This document shows positions 5,998 to 13,664 of a stretch of DNA of 13,664 nucleotides, piece by piece. Both the position numbers and the translations under genes were made by a program. The stretch lies in assembly GCA_036510575.1 (NCBI GenBank), contig DATCDR010000133.1, positions 1 through 13,664 on the forward strand. Reading direction: 5' to 3'. The first letter of the stretch is position 1; each line of letters starts with the position of its first letter. The stretch is from DATCDR01 sp036510575 (lineage in GTDB: Bacteria > Actinomycetota > Acidimicrobiia > Acidimicrobiales > Bog-793). Under the pieces are notes generated by a model. The model was not told the origin of the DNA, ran no database searches, and was given only the letters and a program-made list of their open reading frames with translations.

Positions 5998-8900
5998 GTG
6001 GTCAACCGGTGCGTCGACGAGGAGTTCGAGATCTCGAAAATAGCGAGCACATCGCAGCCAATTGTGATGCCGCTCTCCTCCGAGGCCGGCGGTTGGCTCA
6101 GACGGATGTGGCCAGTCTGGTGGGCGCACCGGAAGGTCATCGCGATCGCCTGTGCATCGGCTGCGGTGGCGATGGGGGCCCAACAGGTCTCGCCACTGAT
6201 CCAGCGATACGGGATCGACCACGACATCGTGGCCAAGCACCCGGGCTCGATCGAGGGCGTCGTGATCGCGATGGCGGCGCTGTTCGTGCTTCGGTTCTTC
6301 TTCGCTTGGATACGCCGGTTCTCCGGCGGCAGGATCGCCTGGGACGTCGACCATGACTTGCGAAACGCGGTCTTCACGCACTTCCAGGGCCTCGACTTCG
6401 CGCGCCAAGACGAGCTCTCCCATGGCCAGGTCGTATCCCGGACGAACTCCGACCTGACGCTCATCCGGCAGCTGCTCAGCCAGGTACCGACGATGCTCTC
6501 GAACTTGCTGCAGTTCCTCTTAGCGCTCGTGATCATGCTCGTGCTCTCACCGCTGCTCACCGCTGCGGTGATGCCGATCATCCCGATCTTGTTCTTGTTG
6601 TCGTTTCGGATGCGCCGCGTGGTCTACCCCTCGCAGTGGGAGGCACAGGCTCGTATGGCCGACATGGCGGGTGTCGTCGACGATGCGGTGTCTGGCGCAA
6701 GAGTCGTACGGGGCTTCGGGCAGGAGGACTTCGAGCGGTCCAGGCTGCTCAGGTCGCTGAGCGTGCTTTACGGGTCGCGGATGCGCAACCTCCGGCTCCG
6801 CTCGAGGCGGAGCTCGACGCTGCAGGCGATTCCCCAGATCGGCCAAGGCATCGTCCTCGTCTTTGGCGGCTATCTCGCCTTAAAGCATGAGATCTCACTC
6901 GGCACCCTCGTCGCGTTCTTCACCTACCTCGCCCAGCTCGCCGCCCCGGCGCGCCAGATGGCGACGCTTCTTGTCACCGCGCAACAGGCTCGAGCAGGCG
7001 CCGAACGGGTGCTCGAGCTGCTCGACTCCCTGCCGGACGTAACCGATCCGGAAGATCCAGTCGACCTCTCGCACGTGAACGGCGAAGTGGTCTTCGATGA
7101 CGTCTCGTTCGGCTACCTCCGGTCCGAGCCCGTGCTATCGCATTTCAACCTGCGCCTCGAACCAGGTGAGACCGTCGCCATCGTTGGTGCGGCGGGGTCG
7201 GGCAAGTCGACGGTAGGGCTCTTGTTGCCTCGGTTTTACGACCCCCAGTCCGGCGGCGTCCGCATCGACGGGGTCGACGTTCGTTCGGTCTCCTTCGACG
7301 ACCTCCGGCGCCAGATCGGCGTCGTGTTCGAGGATGCGTTTTTGTTCTCCGGCAGCGTGCGCTCGAACATCGCCTACGGCAGGCCGGATGCGACCGACGA
7401 AGAAGTGATCGCCGCGGCCAAGGCGGCTGAGGCAGATGCGTTCATCACCGCGCTCGCCGACGGTTATGAGACCGTCGTCGGTGAACGCGGCCTGTTGCTC
7501 TCTGGTGGCCAGCGCCAGCGAATCACGCTCGCCCGGGCGCTGCTCACCGATCCGAGGATATTGCTGCTCGACGACGCCACGTCATCGATCGATGCCAGGG
7601 TCGAAGAGGAGATTCACCAGACACTCCGGCGCCTCATGCGCGGCAAGACGACGCTCGTGATTGCGCACCGTCGCTCGACGCTCGGGCTAGCCAGTCGCAT
7701 CGTCGTTCTCGACAAAGGAGCGCTGTTAGACCAGGGAACGCATGAGGAGTTACTCGAGCGCTGTGCGCTCTATCGAGCACTCCTCGCCGGACCAGGTGAC
7801 GACGCGGAGGGCGGCGGTGTCGATCTGGACGTCTCGCCCGTTGCGAGCGCGGGTGCGTGGCGTGAGACCAACGACGGCATCGAGCTAGACGGCGTTCGCG
7901 TCAACGTCGATGCGATAGCGGCGCGCGCCGCGACGCAAGGGACGCGGATCAGCGGCGCGGCCGGTGGTGGCGGTGCGATGCGCGCCGCGCTCGGTGCGCC
8001 ACCTACCGAGAAGCTGCTCTTACAGATACAAGCACTTCCACCATCTGTCGATGTCCCTGACATCGACATCGAACGCGAGGTCGCACCGCCTACCGGGCCG
8101 TTTAGGTTCCGCTCGTACATCCATCCCTACGTTCCCCAGCTGATCATCGGCATGCTCTTCGTGCTGATCGATGCGGCCGCGGGCCTCGTCGGCCCGTATC
8201 TGATCGGCTACGCGACTGGGCACGGCATCGAGCTCGGTGTGGAGAGCGTGCTCTTTGGAATATCTGGGATCTATATCGCGGTACAGCTCCTCGACTGGGC
8301 GGACATGTGGGTGGAGACCTTTTGGGACGGCAGGACCTCGGAGCGACTGCTCTTTGGGACGCGCCTTCGGATCTTCTCGCACCTCCTCCGCTTAGGCGTC
8401 GACTACTACGACCGCGAGATGACCGGCCGGGTGCTTACGAGGATGACCTCGGACGTGGACACGCTCTCCCAGCTCGTCCAGTCGGGGCTGGTCAACGCGC
8501 TCGTGAACTTCGCCAGCTTCTTTGGCGTCGCGGCGATCCTTTGCTACTTGGACCTGCGCCTCGCGCTCTGGGTCCTTGTCGTGTTGCCCCTTTTCATCTT
8601 CGGCACGTTCGTCTACCAAAAGACATCGCGCAAGGCCTACGACCGTCAGCGCGACCGGATTGCTGCGGTGAACGCTGATCTGGCCGAGAACGTCTCTGGT
8701 GTGCGCGTGACGCAGGCCTTTCGCCGGGAGAGCCAGAACACCGAGAACTTCTCGGTCCTTGTCCGCGGATATCGAGACGCCGGTGTTCGCAGCCAGTGGC
8801 TCCAGGCCAGCTACTTCTCCTTCGCCGAGCTCGTCGGCAACATCGCGATCTTGATCGTGCTCGGCGTCGGCCGCTCGTCGGTGACTGGCGTGCACACCAC

Positions 8901-9864
8901 GCACGCGCACCTGGTTGCGATCGGCGTGCTCGTCTCGTTCTTGTTGTACCTCACCCAGCTGTTCGCTCCGATTCAACAACTCAGTCAGGTCTTTGACACC
9001 TTCCAGCAGTCGACCGCCGGGCTTAGGCGGATCACGACGCTGTTGAACACCGAGGTGTCCACCCCGACGAGCGCGCACCCGATCGAGCTGGGAAGGCTTC
9101 GCGGTGAGGTTCGCTTCCGCGACGTGCACTTTGGCTACGCGGGAACTGAGTCCGAGGCACTCTCTGGCGTGAGCTTCGTGGTCGCGCCAGGCGAATCGGT
9201 GGCGCTCGTCGGCGAGACCGGCGCAGGCAAGTCGACGGTCGTGAAGTTGATCGCGCGCTTTTACGACGTGAGCTCAGGCGAGATCCTGATCGACGGCATC
9301 GCTCTTCGTGACCTCGACCCCATTGCCTACCGGCATCAGCTCGGCTACGTCCCCCAAGAGCCGTTCCTATTCGCGGGAACGATCCGGGACAACATCGCCT
9401 ACGGGAGACCGGAAGCGACCAATGCCGAGGTCGAGGCAGCAGCGAGGGCCGTCGGCGCACACGAGATGATCGTCGAGGCGGGCGGCTACCTGCGTTACGT
9501 CACCGAGCGGGGCCGATCGCTATCGATCGGCCAACGACAGTTGCTCTGTCTCGCCCGTGCGCTGCTTGTCAACCCGGCGATCTTGTTGCTGGACGAGGCC
9601 ACCTCGAACCTCGACCTCTCGAGCGAGGCGAAGGTCTCCCGCGCGATGGGCATCGTCGCCTCCGGTCGCTCAACGGTGCTCATCGCGCATCGCCTGCAGT
9701 CAGCTCGGCGCACCGACCGGATCCTCGTCGTCGAGCACGGCAAGATCGTCGAACAAGGCAGTCACGACAACTTGCTTGCGGCGAAGGGGCGCTACTGGTC
9801 GATGTGGCAGGCCTCGGAGTCGATCGCGGTCAGCGATACCACCGGCGCCTCGATCCTTGCCTAA
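5998..9864 (+). CDS. Fused two-half ABC multidrug-type exporter with asymmetric ATP sites (Rv0194-like)
   Basis: This 1288-residue chain has the order membrane domain 1 (about 45-320), ATPase 1 (350-600), Gly/Asp-rich linker (605-700), membrane domain 2 (702-1000), ATPase 2 (1030-1270). Most bacterial exporters are half-size; this layout resembles mycobacterial Rv0194. ATPase 1 has Walker A GAAGSGKST (397-405) and signature LSGGQ (501-505), but its Q-loop residue is E445 and its Walker B ends in D526 instead of Glu. ATPase 2 has Walker A GETGAGKST (1072-1080), Q1120, catalytic E1200 and H1231, but its signature is LSIGQ (1175-1179). This gives one degenerate and one canonical site. It probably exports hydrophobic compounds or lipids across the cytoplasmic membrane. 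The start is uncertain: GTG 5998 lacks a Shine-Dalgarno site, and the ATG at 6067 (residue 24) is an alternative. Confidence 0.88.
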   Translation: MVNRCVDEEFEISKIASTSQPIVMPLSSEAGGWLRRMWPVWWAHRKVIAIACASAAVAMGAQQVSPLIQRYGIDHDIVAKHPGSIEGVVIAMAALFVLRFFFAWIRRFSGGRIAWDVDHDLRNAVFTHFQGLDFARQDELSHGQVVSRTNSDLTLIRQLLSQVPTMLSNLLQFLLALVIMLVLSPLLTAAVMPIIPILFLLSFRMRRVVYPSQWEAQARMADMAGVVDDAVSGARVVRGFGQEDFERSRLLRSLSVLYGSRMRNLRLRSRRSSTLQAIPQIGQGIVLVFGGYLALKHEISLGTLVAFFTYLAQLAAPARQMATLLVTAQQARAGAERVLELLDSLPDVTDPEDPVDLSHVNGEVVFDDVSFGYLRSEPVLSHFNLRLEPGETVAIVGAAGSGKSTVGLLLPRFYDPQSGGVRIDGVDVRSVSFDDLRRQIGVVFEDAFLFSGSVRSNIAYGRPDATDEEVIAAAKAAEADAFITALADGYETVVGERGLLLSGGQRQRITLARALLTDPRILLLDDATSSIDARVEEEIHQTLRRLMRGKTTLVIAHRRSTLGLASRIVVLDKGALLDQGTHEELLERCALYRALLAGPGDDAEGGGVDLDVSPVASAGAWRETNDGIELDGVRVNVDAIAARAATQGTRISGAAGGGGAMRAALGAPPTEKLLLQIQALPPSVDVPDIDIEREVAPPTGPFRFRSYIHPYVPQLIIGMLFVLIDAAAGLVGPYLIGYATGHGIELGVESVLFGISGIYIAVQLLDWADMWVETFWDGRTSERLLFGTRLRIFSHLLRLGVDYYDREMTGRVLTRMTSDVDTLSQLVQSGLVNALVNFASFFGVAAILCYLDLRLALWVLVVLPLFIFGTFVYQKTSRKAYDRQRDRIAAVNADLAENVSGVRVTQAFRRESQNTENFSVLVRGYRDAGVRSQWLQASYFSFAELVGNIAILIVLGVGRSSVTGVHTTHAHLVAIGVLVSFLLYLTQLFAPIQQLSQVFDTFQQSTAGLRRITTLLNTEVSTPTSAHPIELGRLRGEVRFRDVHFGYAGTESEALSGVSFVVAPGESVALVGETGAGKSTVVKLIARFYDVSSGEILIDGIALRDLDPIAYRHQLGYVPQEPFLFAGTIRDNIAYGRPEATNAEVEAAARAVGAHEMIVEAGGYLRYVTERGRSLSIGQRQLLCLARALLVNPAILLLDEATSNLDLSSEAKVSRAMGIVASGRSTVLIAHRLQSARRTDRILVVEHGKIVEQGSHDNLLAAKGRYWSMWQASESIAVSDTTGASILA

Positions 9865-9907
9865 GGTCAACTCGGCAGCGTTGAGCTCGCCAAAAGGGGG
9901 TAGGGAC

Positions 9908-10474
9908 GTGGGATCACTAGAGGACTTCGATGTGGCACGTACGGAGTTCGCGCGCCTCGTGGTGCTCGTTTCGATCGAGTCGCTCGAGGACCGTACTCCC
10001 TGCACCGAGTGGAGCCTTCGCCAGCTGTTGAACCACGTCGTGACCGGCACGCAGTGGTTCACGACCGTCGTGCTCGGCGAGCCGCGACCAGATCGGGAGC
10101 CGGACCAGATCCTCTCGGATCCAAGCGGCGCGTTCGCGCGCCGAGCAGACGAGTTCCGCGCGGCGATGGCCGCACCTGGAGCCCTGGAGGGGGCCTACAC
10201 GCACCCAGTCGGCGAGGTGAGCGGCGAGCGGTACACCTTGATGCGCGTAAATGAGTACCTCTGTCACGGCTGGGACCTCGCGACGACGATCGGGGCGACG
10301 CCGAATTTTCCAAGTGACATCGCCAAGCAATGCCTCGCCCTCGTGGAGTCCCAGATGGAGGGGAGGACCAGAGAGGCAGGGAAGGGCTTCGGGGTCGCGC
10401 TCGACCCAGGGCCGTCGCCGAGTGACTACGAGCGGCTGATCGCGTTTGTCGGCAGGAGCGCCGCTGACTGGTGA
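9908..10474 (+). CDS. TIGR03086/MDMPI-type metal-binding protein (mycothiol-dependent maleylpyruvate isomerase-like)
   Basis: The GTG start at 9908 follows GGGGGTAGGGAC and gives 188 residues. The frame remains open far upstream inside the exporter gene, but that part is out-of-frame shadow. The N-terminal half is a DinB-like four-helix domain with RTPCTEWSLRQLLNHVVTG. The putative zinc ligands are H43, E116 and H120 (NEYLCHGWDLAT), matching the H...ExxxH pattern of the mycothiol-dependent maleylpyruvate isomerase family. That enzyme isomerises maleylpyruvate to fumarylpyruvate in actinobacterial gentisate breakdown. The gentisate dioxygenase-like and FAH-family genes upstream make this attractive. 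Many TIGR03086 members have no known function and most are not isomerases, so the specific reaction is only a hypothesis. The stop overlaps the next start by four bases. Confidence 0.78.
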   Translation: MGSLEDFDVARTEFARLVVLVSIESLEDRTPCTEWSLRQLLNHVVTGTQWFTTVVLGEPRPDREPDQILSDPSGAFARRADEFRAAMAAPGALEGAYTHPVGEVSGERYTLMRVNEYLCHGWDLATTIGATPNFPSDIAKQCLALVESQMEGRTREAGKGFGVALDPGPSPSDYERLIAFVGRSAADW

Positions 10475-11676
10475 GGTCTCCCTCGCGTCATGGGCTCGGC
10501 TGGTCTTTCGTCTTCGCCGGCCTGTTGTTGTCGAGCCTGTGTTGCCCGGCGGCGACCTCGGCTGCCGCTCGCAGCAGCAAATCGCCGGCTGTTGGCGCAT
10601 CGAGGCATGTCACCGGCACGGCTAGCGCCGCGACATCAGGGGTCTGCCTCTCACAGGTACAACTTGCACAGCTGACGACGAGGCGGCTCGCGCGTCTTGT
10701 CATTGTCGACCCGGTCGATGAAGGCGACGTCGGATCGCTCTCTGGCGAGGTCGCCTCCGGCATCGGCGGGATCATCCTCCTTGGAAGTGACGCCACCGCG
10801 GCACTCGGCTCAGAGCTGCATCAGCTGCTCTTGCTCGCTCCGCCAGGCCGTGTCCCGTTCGTCATGGTGGATCAGGAAGGCGGTGCCGTTCAGCGCCTCG
10901 TCGCCACGATCGGCCAGATCCCCTCGGCGAGGACCATGGGCTCGACGATGACACCGGCCGCGATCGAGGTGCTGGCGACGAACCTCGGCGCCAAGCTGCG
11001 ACGCCTCGGTGTGACGATGGACCTTGCGCCGGTCCTCGATCTCGATGGTGCACCAGGACCGAACTCGATCGACGCCGACGGCACCCGCTCGTTCTCGGTG
11101 ACCGGGTCGATCGCGACTGCTGATGGGCTCGCGTTCGCCCGCGGGCTGCTTCGCGCCGGAGTTCTCCCGGTACTCAAGCACTTTCCAGGACTCGGCGGCG
11201 CGTCGGGGAACACCGATCTCGGACCCGCTGCTACCAAGCCCTATGTCGGGCTTGGTACTGCTGGTGTGCAGCCGTTCTCGGCCGCGATCGCTGCAGGTGC
11301 TCCGGCAGTGATGATTGCAAATGCCACCGTCCCAGGGCTGACGTCGAGGCCGGCGAGTCTTTCGAGGGTCGTGATCACCGGGCTCTTGCGCCACAAGCTC
11401 GGCTTCTCCGGTCTCGTCCTTACCGACTCACTCTCGGTGCCGTCGATCACGGCGGCCGGCTACAACCTTCCAAAGGCCGCTGTCGCAGCGCTTCGTGCAG
11501 GTACGGACGAGGTGCTATTCAACGCCACCCCTTCGGCGGTGGCGTCGGACAATAAAGCGATCGTGGCTGGGATTTTGCATGCCGTTGCCCGTCACAAGCT
11601 CTCGCGGGCCACCCTCTTAGCGGCGGCCGGCGTCGACGAGGCCGCACGAGACGCCATCGCGGCGTGTGCACCGTGA
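10471..11676 (+). CDS. Secreted glycoside hydrolase family 3 protein (beta-N-acetylhexosaminidase-like)
   Basis: This 401-residue protein starts at a GTG that overlaps the previous stop (GTGA), indicating translational coupling. Residues 1-33 look like a Sec signal peptide: basic MRSPSRHGLGW, hydrophobic FVFAGLLLSSLCC, then a small-residue cleavage region. No standard lipobox precedes the two cysteines. The rest is a GH3 N-terminal barrel: VDQEGGAVQRL (133-143), LGVTMDLAPVLD (179-190), KHFPGLGGASGNTDLGPA (236-253) and the nucleophile region LVLTDSLS with D319. NagZ-type enzymes have DSH in the catalytic loop after KHFPGHG; here it is NTDL, so the usual Asp-His acid/base pair is missing, and HV is NA near 284. 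It probably acts on cell-wall or exopolysaccharide sugars outside the membrane, but the substrate is unknown. Confidence 0.82.
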   Translation: MRSPSRHGLGWSFVFAGLLLSSLCCPAATSAAARSSKSPAVGASRHVTGTASAATSGVCLSQVQLAQLTTRRLARLVIVDPVDEGDVGSLSGEVASGIGGIILLGSDATAALGSELHQLLLLAPPGRVPFVMVDQEGGAVQRLVATIGQIPSARTMGSTMTPAAIEVLATNLGAKLRRLGVTMDLAPVLDLDGAPGPNSIDADGTRSFSVTGSIATADGLAFARGLLRAGVLPVLKHFPGLGGASGNTDLGPAATKPYVGLGTAGVQPFSAAIAAGAPAVMIANATVPGLTSRPASLSRVVITGLLRHKLGFSGLVLTDSLSVPSITAAGYNLPKAAVAALRAGTDEVLFNATPSAVASDNKAIVAGILHAVARHKLSRATLLAAAGVDEAARDAIAACAP

Positions 11677-11759
11677 CCGCATGCCGAGGGGCCGGGTCGA
11701 GCGGAGGTCGAGAAGAGGTTCGCCGGGGATTGCGACTCGATCGGGTCCTTGCGGGGACT

Positions 11760-11776
11760 ACCGTCGCTAGGACGGT
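11760..11776 (+). repeat. Inverted repeat ACCGTC-GCTAG-GACGGT upstream of the CoxG-like gene
   Basis: This perfect 6-bp stem with a 5-base loop sits 22 bp before the ATG at 11799 in the 122-bp gap after the GH3 gene. It could be an operator or a weak leader hairpin. It has no T-run and is unlikely to be a strong terminator. Nothing else was recognised in the gap. Confidence 0.25.
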
Positions 11777-11798
11777 TCCGATGGTCTGAGGAGTAGAT

Positions 11799-12608
11799 AT
11801 GGATCTCTCGTACGAGTTCGAAGTGCCGCTCTCGATCGACGAGGCATGGTCTGTCCTTACCGATCTCGAGCGGGTTGCTCCGTGTTTGCCCGGTGCACAG
11901 CTCGACGAGATCGAGGGCGACGAGTACCGCGGTCGGGTCAAGATCAAGGTTGGACCGATCACGGTCGAGTACAAGGGCACGGCTACCTTCGTCGAGCGCC
12001 TGCCCGAGACGCACGTGGCGGTGCTCCGGGCCCAGGGACGTGAGACCAAAGGGCAAGGCAGTGCAGCAGCGACCGTGACCGCGACCCTCACCGAGGCTGG
12101 TGCTGCCAACACCAAGGTGGATGTGCTCACCGTGCTCGACATCTCCGGTCGCGTCGCGCAGTTCGGACGAGGTGCACTTGCCGACGTGAGCTCGAAGATC
12201 CTCGGGCAGTTCGCGGCGAACCTTGAGAAGGATCTTGCTTCGGGCGCCTCTGGCGGGCCTGGCAAAGCGACCTCCGCGGCCACAACCACGACAAAAGCTT
12301 CGGTCAAGCCCGTTGAGACAGCGGCTCCGACGAGCGACGTCGCCGGTGATGGTGCCGCTAGTGAGGGCGTGGCTGGTCGCGGTGTGACAACTGACGGGGT
12401 CGTGCCGAACACCGACGCCAGTGCCGATGAAACTGCGAGTGCGAAAGAGACCGCTTCTGGCATCCGGCAGGTGAACTCGGCGCCCGTCGAGCCGGTCCGG
12501 ATAATGAGCGCGGTCGGTCCGATGTTGTTGAAGCGGTTGAGCCCGATCGCGATCCTCGGAGTGATAGCGGTCTGGCTGCGGCATCGTCGCCACAAGAGCA
12601 GCGACTGA
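11799..12608 (+). CDS. CoxG-like SRPBCC protein with C-terminal membrane anchor
   Basis: This 269-residue protein starts at an ATG with GAGGAG five bases upstream. Residues 1-150 match the CoxG (carbon monoxide dehydrogenase subunit G) branch of the SRPBCC/START-like family: YEFEVPLSIDEAWSVLTDLERVAPCLPGAQ in parts, then GRVKIKVGPITVEYKGTA and FGRGALADVSSKILGQFAANLE. A long Ala/Thr/Gly-rich linker (about 153-235) leads to a short hydrophobic segment, LSPIAILGVIAVWL, and a basic tail RHRRHK. CoxG helps attach CO dehydrogenase, a molybdenum hydroxylase, to the cytoplasmic membrane in Oligotropha. Related proteins accompany many xanthine oxidase-family enzymes. The next genes, moaE and moaA, make molybdenum cofactor, in line with this. 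No hydroxylase subunit is in the window, so the partner is unknown. Confidence 0.82.
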   Translation: MDLSYEFEVPLSIDEAWSVLTDLERVAPCLPGAQLDEIEGDEYRGRVKIKVGPITVEYKGTATFVERLPETHVAVLRAQGRETKGQGSAAATVTATLTEAGAANTKVDVLTVLDISGRVAQFGRGALADVSSKILGQFAANLEKDLASGASGGPGKATSAATTTTKASVKPVETAAPTSDVAGDGAASEGVAGRGVTTDGVVPNTDASADETASAKETASGIRQVNSAPVEPVRIMSAVGPMLLKRLSPIAILGVIAVWLRHRRHKSSD

Positions 12609-12651
12609 GTGCTCAAAACGGCGCCAGAGCCCTCGTCTGTAGGATGAGGTA

Positions 12652-13151
12652 ATGATCGAGTACCCAAGCGGCGACGACTGGGTGGCGCTGTTCCATGAAG
12701 CGCTGCCACTCGCTGAAGCGCCTGCCTGGGCCATAACGCCGTCGTGTGGCGCGCTCGTGACCTTCGCCGGGACCGTCCGGGATCACGCGACAGGGCGAGA
12801 CGATGTTCAGTCGCTCGAGTACGAGGCCTACGACGAACACGTTGTGCCGAAGCTGCAGGCCGTCGTAGACGAGGCGCGCCGCCGCTGGCCGATGCTCGGC
12901 AGGGTCGTCGCGATCCATCGGACCGGTCTGCTCTCGCTCTCAGAAGTCGCGGTCATCATCGCTGCCACCTCGCCGTCTCGACCTGAGGCATTCGAGGCGG
13001 CCCGGTTCCTCATCGACACCGTGAAGGCGACGGTTCCGATCTGGAAGCTCGAAACCTGGGCAGGCGGCGCGGAGTGGAGCGAGGGTGACTGCGAGGTGGC
13101 CGCCACGCACGTCGACGTCGACCATCTGACGAGCCGGGTGCCGGCGGAGCA

Positions 13152-13155
<4 letters not shown>
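12652..13155 (+). CDS. moaE: Molybdopterin synthase catalytic subunit MoaE
   Basis: This 167-residue protein carries the MoaE motifs in order: GALVTFAGTVRDH (33-45), LEYEAYDEH (55-63), RVVAIHRTGLLSLSEVAVII (84-103), EAFEAARFLIDTVKATVPIWKLE (112-134). K125 and K132 are seven residues apart, like the catalytic lysines K119 and K126 of E. coli MoaE. The partner MoaD supplies sulfur from its C-terminal thiocarboxylate to convert cyclic pyranopterin monophosphate to molybdopterin. No moaD is visible here. The segment SPSR (107-110) has Ser where E. coli has the His of an HR pair. GGATGAGG precedes the ATG. The stop overlaps the start of moaA by four bases, so the two are probably cotranslated. The neighbouring CoxG-like gene suggests a molybdenum-hydroxylase context. 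Confidence 0.9.

Positions 13156-13664
<509 letters not shown>

Noticed and set aside
5998..9864. The possibility that the exporter is two genes joined by a sequencing error
   Set aside because: Both halves and a linker of about 95 residues are in one frame, and the complementary degenerate ATP-site pattern fits a real full-length transporter.
9557..9907. Upstream extension of the MDMPI-like frame into the exporter gene
   Set aside because: It overlaps the conserved second ATPase in another frame and reads as Ser/Arg-rich shadow; a GTG with a good ribosome site exists at 9908.
10471..10570. Lipoprotein signal on the GH3 protein
   Set aside because: Two cysteines occur at the end of the hydrophobic stretch, but the preceding residues (SSL) do not make a standard lipobox; an ordinary Sec signal is more likely.

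Overview
This is a 13.7 kb window of GC-rich bacterial DNA in which six of the eleven fully or partly visible downstream starts are read as GTG and two gene junctions are GTGA overlaps. Several products resemble actinobacterial families: a fused two-half ABC exporter like Mycobacterium tuberculosis Rv0194, a DapC-like aminotransferase close to Rv0858c, and a TIGR03086/mycothiol-dependent maleylpyruvate isomerase (MDMPI)-type protein. I infer an actinomycete in the broad sense. An environmental lineage such as Acidimicrobiia is possible, but the sequence alone does not settle it. No tRNA, rRNA, CRISPR array, insertion sequence or phage gene was seen, and no gap between genes exceeds 300 bases.

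Left part (1-2505). A truncated LigJ-like amidohydrolase on the minus strand diverges from a LigB-like class III extradiol dioxygenase on the plus strand. This pairing suggests meta-cleavage of a protocatechuate- or gallate-type ring. A perfect 14-bp hairpin then separates the dioxygenase from a convergent NAD-binding epimerase/dehydratase-family gene. Two of these proteins have lost textbook catalytic residues: the dioxygenase has Gln where LigB has an iron-binding His, and the epimerase has Phe at both positions of the Tyr-Lys dyad.

Middle part (2676-5910), all plus strand and probably one operon: a fumarylacetoacetate hydrolase-family enzyme, a gentisate 1,2-dioxygenase-like bicupin and a DapC-like aminotransferase. 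The first two are the ring-cleavage and final hydrolysis enzymes of a gentisate-type route. A possible third enzyme, a mycothiol-dependent maleylpyruvate isomerase-like protein, lies about 4 kb downstream at 9908-10474.

Right part (5998-13664), plus strand. A 1288-residue ABC exporter carries both half-transporters in one chain, with one degenerate and one canonical ATP site. It is followed by the MDMPI-like gene, which overlaps a secreted family 3 glycoside hydrolase. Next come a CoxG-like SRPBCC protein with a C-terminal membrane anchor, moaE, and the start of moaA. The last three suggest a link to molybdenum cofactor and perhaps to a molybdenum hydroxylase outside the window.

Overall this looks like an aromatic-catabolism region running into housekeeping and cofactor genes. 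I do not see an unmistakably new system. The points most worth following are the two proteins with replaced catalytic residues, the asymmetric fused exporter, and the possible complete gentisate pathway.
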